A stretch of 18,841 nucleotides of DNA from Acidobacteriota bacterium (GTDB lineage: Bacteria; Acidobacteriota; Aminicenantia; Aminicenantales; Aminicenantaceae): NCBI GenBank assembly GCA_030609975.1, contig JAUWSR010000027.1, forward strand, positions 1 through 18,841. The letters run 5' to 3'. Shown piece after piece: positions 14,536 to 18,841 of this stretch; position 1 is the first letter of the stretch; each line of letters starts with the position of its first letter. The notes beneath the pieces are model-generated. The model saw only the letters and a program-made list of their open reading frames with translations, was not told the origin of the DNA and made no database searches. Both the position numbers and the translations under genes were made by a program.

Positions 14536-14559
14536 ATTTTTTACTGTAAGGAAATAATC

Positions 14560-16293
14560 ATGGCATCCAACCTGGGAGAACTGCTATTACGGGAAAAACT
14601 CTTAGACACGGATCAGTTGCAGACTGCTGTTGATTACCAGAAAAAGAACGAGGTGGCCATGGGAACGGCAATCGTCAGTTTGGGGCTTCTGTCTGAAGAG
14701 GAAATGGCACAGGCTTTGAGCCGGCAGTTGGGATACCCTTATATCAACCTGGATCAGTTCGAGGTCTATCCGGATGTGATCAACCTGATTCCTGTCGAGA
14801 TCGCTCAAAAACATCTCATCATGCCGATTCACCGCATCCGTTCCTTTTTGACTTTGGCTATGCTCGATCCCACTGACTTGGATGTGATCGAAGATATCCG
14901 TTTTAGGACCGGGCTGAGCATTCAACCGGTCATCGCTTCCGAGACCGGGATCATCAATGCTGTCAAGAAATACTATGGCTCCTCCGATTCCCTGCGCGTG
15001 AAACAGATCGTAGACGAGATCGAGCAAGCGGAAGACATCAGCGTCAATATCATCGAGGAAGAAGAAGAAGATTATGATATCGAGGAGCTGGTCGACTCAA
15101 CAGAAGAAGCACCCATCATCACCTTGGTGAATACGGTGTTCATCGATGCCATCAAAAAGGGCGCTAGTGACGTCCACTTCGAGCCCTATGAAAAGGCTTT
15201 TCGTGTACGCTACCGCTTGGACGGCACCCTGTACGAGATGATGAACCTGGCCATGAAATTCCGCAATCCGGTTCTGTCGCGGGTGAAGATCCTCTCTAAT
15301 ATGGATATTGCGGAAAAGCGCTTGCCCCAGGACGGACGGATCAAGATGCGGGTTAAGATGGAAAGTGGCGTGCGCAAAGAAGTGGATATGCGTGTTTCCA
15401 GCGTGCCTACCATATTCGGTGAGAAGATCGTTGTTCGTATCTTAGACAAGGAAATGCTGCGGCTTGATCTGACTCAGCTGGGATTTGAAAAAGATTCTTT
15501 GGCGACCTTTAAGCAGGCAATCGTCAGGCCTTGGGGCATTGTGCTGGTGACCGGACCGACCGGAAGCGGAAAGACCAATACAGTGTATTCAGCCATCTCC
15601 ACCCTGAATTCTATGGAAAAAAATATCATGACCGCGGAAGATCCGGTGGAGTTCTATATACCAGGGATCAACCAGGTCAACATCAAAGAGGAGATCGGCC
15701 TCAGTTTTTCCAACATCTTGAGAAGTTTCCTGCGGCAGGACCCCGACATTATGCTGGTGGGAGAGATGCGGGACTTCGAGACCGTGGATATCGCGATCAA
15801 GGCTGCTCTCACAGGACATTTGGTGTTCTCTACGGTGCATACCAATGATGCCGCCAGCACCGTCGTCCGGCTCGTGAACATGAACGTGGAACCGTTTTTG
15901 GTTGCGGATTCACTCTGTATGATCGTAGCCCAGAGATTGGTGAGGCGTCTTTGCAAAAAATGCCGGGCTAAACATAACCTGACGCCTGAGGCGCTTATGG
16001 ACATCGGTTTTCCGGAACAAGAAGCGTCCAAGGTCAAGATCTACAAACCGAACGGCTGTCAGGAATGTCATAACACAGGATATAAGGGAAGGACTGCGCT
16101 TTACGAAGTCATGGAAGTCACCGAGGAAATTAAGGACCTGATTTTGAGCCGAGCCTCTTCCCGAGATATAAAGAAAAAAGCAATGGAGCAGGGTATGTCT
16201 ACTCTGCGGCGCAGCGGGCTCGTTAAAATCAAAGCCGGAGTGACTTCAGTGGAAGAGGTTTTGAGAGAGACCGTTAGAGATACGGAGGTCTGA
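14560..16293 (+). CDS. pilB: Type IV pilus assembly ATPase PilB (GspE/MshE family)
   Basis: PilB is the cytoplasmic hexameric motor that powers pilus extension. The 577 residues start with an MshEN-type N-terminal domain (about 1-150; LGELLLREKLLD..., LSRQLGYPYINL), a family in which some members bind c-di-GMP. An acidic linker (EEEEEDYDIEE, about 165-175) follows. The ATPase core has Walker A GPTGSGKT (332-339), the Asp box EDPVEF, Walker B IMLVGEMRD, and the His box HLVFSTVHTND. A zinc-binding tetracysteine C465-x2-C468 ... C500-x2-C503 separates PilB/GspE from PilT. The ATG has AAGGA seven bases upstream (14548-14552). It heads the pilB-pilT-pilC run, with pilT starting one base after its stop. 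Pilus versus type II secretion is settled by the adjacent pilT. Confidence 0.94.
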   Translation: MASNLGELLLREKLLDTDQLQTAVDYQKKNEVAMGTAIVSLGLLSEEEMAQALSRQLGYPYINLDQFEVYPDVINLIPVEIAQKHLIMPIHRIRSFLTLAMLDPTDLDVIEDIRFRTGLSIQPVIASETGIINAVKKYYGSSDSLRVKQIVDEIEQAEDISVNIIEEEEEDYDIEELVDSTEEAPIITLVNTVFIDAIKKGASDVHFEPYEKAFRVRYRLDGTLYEMMNLAMKFRNPVLSRVKILSNMDIAEKRLPQDGRIKMRVKMESGVRKEVDMRVSSVPTIFGEKIVVRILDKEMLRLDLTQLGFEKDSLATFKQAIVRPWGIVLVTGPTGSGKTNTVYSAISTLNSMEKNIMTAEDPVEFYIPGINQVNIKEEIGLSFSNILRSFLRQDPDIMLVGEMRDFETVDIAIKAALTGHLVFSTVHTNDAASTVVRLVNMNVEPFLVADSLCMIVAQRLVRRLCKKCRAKHNLTPEALMDIGFPEQEASKVKIYKPNGCQECHNTGYKGRTALYEVMEVTEEIKDLILSRASSRDIKKKAMEQGMSTLRRSGLVKIKAGVTSVEEVLRETVRDTEV

Positions 16294-16294
16294 T

Positions 16295-17416
16295 ATGGCT
16301 ATCACAATTCAAGAATTATTGCAGATCGCGGTCGAAAATGATGCCAGTGATCTGCACATCACCACCCATATTCCACCGAGGATTCGTGTGGATGGGTTGT
16401 TGGTGTCAATCGATCATCCCCCTCTGAGTCCGGCTGAAACGAAAAACCTCGTTTACAGCCTGCTGACCGATCGGCAGAAAAAGATGTTCGAGGAAAAGCT
16501 GGAGCTTGACTTCTCTTTTGGCCTTAAGGAGTTGGGCCGGTTCCGGGGCAATGTTTTTATGCAAAAGGGGGCCGTGGCCGCTGCCTTTCGTAGGTTCCTT
16601 CCTACGATGTGGTCTTTTTCGCAACTGGGTCTGCCCCAGAGATTGGCTCAATTGTGCTTTCTCCCCCGAGGATTGGTCCTTGTAACCGGGCCGACGGGGT
16701 GCGGGAAATCCACAACCCTGGCCTGTCTTTTGAATTATGTTAACGAAGAGAGACCGGTACATATTGTGACCATCGAAGATCCCATCGAATACTTTTTCAA
16801 TCCTAAAAAGGCCATCATCAATCAGAGAGAGCTTCTGGTGGATACACTCAACTATTCGAACGCTCTGCGTTCTGTGTTAAGACAGGACCCGGATGTGGTG
16901 CTGGTTGGGGAGATGCGCGATCTTGAAACGGTGGAAGCCTGCCTGCGTACGGCGGAGACGGGGCACTTGACCTTTTCTACGCTGCATACCAACTCTGCTG
17001 CAGAAACCATTTCCAGGATCATCGACATCTTTCCTGCTCAATATCAGGCCCAGGTGAGGATCATGCTTTCCATGACATTGGAGGCGGTCATCACTCAAAT
17101 GCTGTTGCCGAGAGCCAATGGTAAGGGGCGGGTGCTGGCCATGGAACTGCTCATCCCCAATGCCGCTATCCGCAACCTTATCCGAGAAAACAAACTGCAT
17201 CAGATCTATTCGTCCATGCAGATGGGTCAGGAAAAGTATGGGATGATGACCTTCAACCAATCGCTGGCCAACCTATATTTAAAAGGACAGATCACCTACG
17301 AAACAGCTATGAATGTGACTTCGAAACCCGAAGAACTCACGGATATAATTTCGAGAAAAGAGGGCCTGAAAGTGGTCGAGCGAGGCTTTAAGCCTACAAG
17401 CATGCGCAAAGCATAA
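16295..17416 (+). CDS. pilT: Type IV pilus retraction ATPase PilT
   Basis: PilT depolymerises the pilus for twitching motility. At 373 residues the length is normal. It has a PAS-like N-terminal domain (ASDLHITTHIPPRIRVDG), Walker A GPTGCGKS (132-139), Asp box EDPIEYFF, Walker B VVLVGEMRDLETV, and His box HLTFSTLHTNSA. The retraction-ATPase signature AIRNLIRE is at 291-298. The zinc tetracysteine of PilB is absent, as expected. The start is one base after the pilB stop, with GGAGG (16284-16288) inside the pilB end as a strong ribosome site. It is followed by pilC after 11 bases. The AIRNLIRE box argues for PilT, but a PilU-like paralogue cannot be fully excluded. Confidence 0.94.
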   Translation: MAITIQELLQIAVENDASDLHITTHIPPRIRVDGLLVSIDHPPLSPAETKNLVYSLLTDRQKKMFEEKLELDFSFGLKELGRFRGNVFMQKGAVAAAFRRFLPTMWSFSQLGLPQRLAQLCFLPRGLVLVTGPTGCGKSTTLACLLNYVNEERPVHIVTIEDPIEYFFNPKKAIINQRELLVDTLNYSNALRSVLRQDPDVVLVGEMRDLETVEACLRTAETGHLTFSTLHTNSAAETISRIIDIFPAQYQAQVRIMLSMTLEAVITQMLLPRANGKGRVLAMELLIPNAAIRNLIRENKLHQIYSSMQMGQEKYGMMTFNQSLANLYLKGQITYETAMNVTSKPEELTDIISRKEGLKVVERGFKPTSMRKA

Positions 17417-17427
17417 AGGGGTAAAAT

Positions 17428-18627
17428 ATGCCTATATTTCAATGGAAAGGGAAAAACCGTTACGGCGATGTCGTACAGGGGGAGAGAAGAGCCCGCTCTG
17501 TCGATGAGCTGCGGGTTGCACTCGAAAAGGAGCAGATCACAGCTTCAGAGGTCAAGCGCAAAGGCGAACTCAGTCTGTCTTTTTTACAGAGGCGCAAGGT
17601 CCGGCTCAAAGAACTGGCCATTTACAGTCGCCAACTCTCTGTCCTGATCGACGCCGAATTGCCATTGATCCAAAGTCTGAACATTCTGTCTGAACAGACC
17701 ACGAATAAATACTTCAAAAGTGTCATACAAAATATCCGGGAAGATGTGGAAGCCGGTTCGACTTTGAACCAGGCCAAGAGGAAATATCCCAATGTCTTCA
17801 ATGACCTTTACTGCAACCTGGTGGCTTCGGGTGAACAGAGCGGCTCACTGGACATTATGCTGCGTCGCTTGTCGGAGTTTTTGGAAAAGATCGTAAAACT
17901 CCGTTCTCAGGTCACCCAAGCCATGATCTATCCCCTGGCGATCGTGACCTTCGCTGTGATCGTCGTGATATTTATGATGTGGAAGATCATCCCTGTGTTT
18001 GCCAACATCTACATTGAGTTGGGTGCGACTCTACCAGGTCTAACAGCGTTTGTCCTGGTGATCAGCCGTTTTGTTCAGAGCTACATCTTGCTTATCTTTT
18101 TAGGCATAGTCGGCTTGATAATTGGCATACGGTTTTGGCGAAAAACAGTAAGTGGGCGCAAGATAACCGACCGCTTCATGCTCAAGATGCCGCTCTTTGG
18201 ATCTCTCCTGGAGAAGGTCGGTCTGTCCCGCGTCACCCGTACCTTAAGCACTCTGCTTTCCGGTGGTGTTCCTATGCTGGAGAGCATGAAGATCACTTCA
18301 GCCACATCCGGCAATGTGATCATCGAGGAGCAGCTTTTGGTAGCACGCTCCCTGGTGGCGGAAGGAACCAGCCTTACCGATGCGCTGCGGGAGACCGGTC
18401 AATTTCCTTTTATGATGACCCAAATGATCGGAGTCGGTGAAGCTACCGGTACTCTGGATGAAATGCTGTCCAAACTCGCTGATTTTTATGATGAGGAAGT
18501 TGAAGCAGCGGTTGCCGCCTTGTTGTCCGTACTCGAACCCATACTTCTCATTTTTGTGGGAGGTCTGGTCGGAACCATCGTCGTGTCCATGTATCTCCCC
18601 ATATTCAGTTTGATCGGCGAACTCTAA
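17428..18627 (+). CDS. pilC: Type IV pilus inner-membrane platform protein PilC (GspF family)
   Basis: PilC is the polytopic inner-membrane platform that couples PilB and PilT to the pilus. The 399 residues show the GspF/PilC plan. A short N-terminal region (FQWKGKNRYGDVVQGE, 4-19) is followed by two T2SSF repeats (about 66-190 and 270-392). Each repeat opens with a soluble helical part (RQLSVLIDAELPLIQSL; RTLSTLLSGGVPMLESM) and contains a G-E-x-(S/T)-G motif (ASGEQSGSLD, GVGEATGTLD). Predicted membrane segments are near 169-186, 219-236 and 365-390. The ribosome site is AAAGGGG before the ATG. It is in the pilB-pilT-pilC operon; no pilin or secretin gene is in the window. Confidence 0.94.
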   Translation: MPIFQWKGKNRYGDVVQGERRARSVDELRVALEKEQITASEVKRKGELSLSFLQRRKVRLKELAIYSRQLSVLIDAELPLIQSLNILSEQTTNKYFKSVIQNIREDVEAGSTLNQAKRKYPNVFNDLYCNLVASGEQSGSLDIMLRRLSEFLEKIVKLRSQVTQAMIYPLAIVTFAVIVVIFMMWKIIPVFANIYIELGATLPGLTAFVLVISRFVQSYILLIFLGIVGLIIGIRFWRKTVSGRKITDRFMLKMPLFGSLLEKVGLSRVTRTLSTLLSGGVPMLESMKITSATSGNVIIEEQLLVARSLVAEGTSLTDALRETGQFPFMMTQMIGVGEATGTLDEMLSKLADFYDEEVEAAVAALLSVLEPILLIFVGGLVGTIVVSMYLPIFSLIGEL

Positions 18628-18664
18628 GGACTAAGCAACGCCCGTAAAGAGATATTTCATGAGA

Positions 18665-18693
18665 AAACCTCAGCCAAGTTCGGGTTGAGGTTT
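18665..18693 (+). terminator. Stable hairpin between pilC and the kinase gene (terminator or attenuator-like)
   Basis: AAACCTCAGCC (18665-18675) pairs with GGTTGAGGTTT (18683-18693): 11 pairs including one G-U, with a seven-base loop. No T-run follows, so it is not a classical intrinsic terminator. It may reduce read-through, protect the 3' end of the pilBTC message, or mark a processing site. Confidence 0.45.
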
Positions 18694-18730
18694 CCTCGGA
18701 TTTATAAGAATAGAAAAAGAAGACAATAGC

Positions 18731-18841
18731 ATGACAGCTCAACGAAGAAGCATTTTCTGGTTCATCATCGTGCGGCTGATCATCTTTACCTCACTGCTGT
18801 TAAGCACGGTTACTATCCAGTACAGTGCCGAGACTCCACTG
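18731..18841 (+). CDS. N-terminus of a probable PilS-type sensor histidine kinase (partial)
   Basis: Thirty-seven codons run off the end of the window. MTAQRRSIFWFIIVRLIIFTSLLLSTVTIQYSAETPL shows a short basic start, then a hydrophobic membrane helix (about residues 8-27) with the R-(L/I)-I-I-F-T-S-L-L look of PilS-like kinases. In many genomes with this gene order, pilC is followed by pilS-pilR, which control pilin transcription through sigma54. No catalytic domain is visible here, so the call rests on context and one membrane segment. The ribosome site (AGAAGA) is weak. Confidence 0.5.
   Translation, partial: MTAQRRSIFWFIIVRLIIFTSLLLSTVTIQYSAETPL

Larger units (their letters stand above)
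14236..14559. other. Regulatory-looking gap upstream of pilB
   Basis: 324 bases with no credible gene. Elements in order are: inverted repeat CAAAATTTGT/ACAAATTTTG (14247-14280); AATCACC/GGTGATT (14360-14391); a hairpin CCCC-TGTT/AACA-GGGG with TGCG loop and TA bulge (14402-14423); a GG-N10-GC pair (14436-14449); TATAAT (14456-14461); direct repeats of ATAATCGAAAC (14457-14467 and 14476-14486); and the perfect palindrome TTGACAAAAAATGTCAA (14519-14535). Together these look like the control region of the pilus operon plus the 3' end of the upstream transcript. Confidence 0.5.

Noticed and set aside
14519..14547. TTGACA with TACTGT at 17 bases as a pilB promoter
   Set aside because: Transcription would start after or within the AAGGA ribosome site, leaving no usable leader; the palindrome is better read as an operator or hairpin.
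14560..18627. Type II secretion genes instead of pilus genes
   Set aside because: An adjacent retraction ATPase with the AIRNLIRE box is specific to type IV pili.

Overview
The window reads as chromosomal DNA of a Gram-negative bacterium of roughly even base composition. The evidence is signal peptides, a lipoprotein, an outer-membrane beta-barrel, type IV pilus genes, endonuclease-type MutL and class I PurE. An Acidobacteriota-like origin (including Aminicenantes) is my best guess. It rests on the pilB-pilT-pilC-sensor kinase order, the S9 peptidase, the multiheme cytochromes and a lipoprotein resembling acidobacterial hypothetical proteins I recall. No search was run, so the phylum is inference.

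Layout. Positions 1-3730 hold a tight housekeeping operon: the end of purD, purE, a MtaB-type tRNA methylthiotransferase and mutL. It closes with a hairpin/T-run terminator overlapping a REP-like palindrome. Positions 3838-4058 carry tRNA-Pro(UGG) and tRNA-Arg(UCU). Positions 4141-4731 encode a lipoprotein of unknown function behind a good sigma70-type promoter. Positions 4908-8639 form a three-gene cassette: a small five-heme secreted cytochrome, an outer-membrane beta-barrel whose start overlaps the cytochrome stop, and a 626-residue cytochrome with 24 CXXCH motifs. Positions 8756-11056 encode a secreted S9 (DPP IV-like) serine peptidase. On the opposite strand, 11258-12835 encodes a GMC flavoprotein of the bacterial cholesterol-oxidase type. 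Positions 13192-14235 encode an orphan nucleotidyltransferase-fold protein. From 14560 to the end come pilB, pilT, pilC and the first 37 codons of a probable PilS-type sensor kinase.

How they may work together. The cytochrome cassette is the most distinctive part. A periplasmic or outer-membrane cytochrome, a beta-barrel and a long multiheme cytochrome are the kinds of parts used in porin-cytochrome conduits that move electrons across the outer membrane. The large cytochrome is made of eight modules of about 73 residues, each with three heme-binding motifs. Most modules also have three further conserved histidines, in G-x-H, PDH and F-x-H contexts, which could be the distal ligands. It looks like an extendable linear heme wire. 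Electron transfer across the envelope is inference. No quinol dehydrogenase, heme-lyase or terminal reductase gene is visible here. The pilus genes nearby form a separate transcription unit, and nothing in the sequence links them to the cytochromes.

Two intergenic gaps of more than 300 bases (12836-13191 and 14236-14559) are rich in dyads and short direct repeats and look regulatory or REP/MITE-derived.
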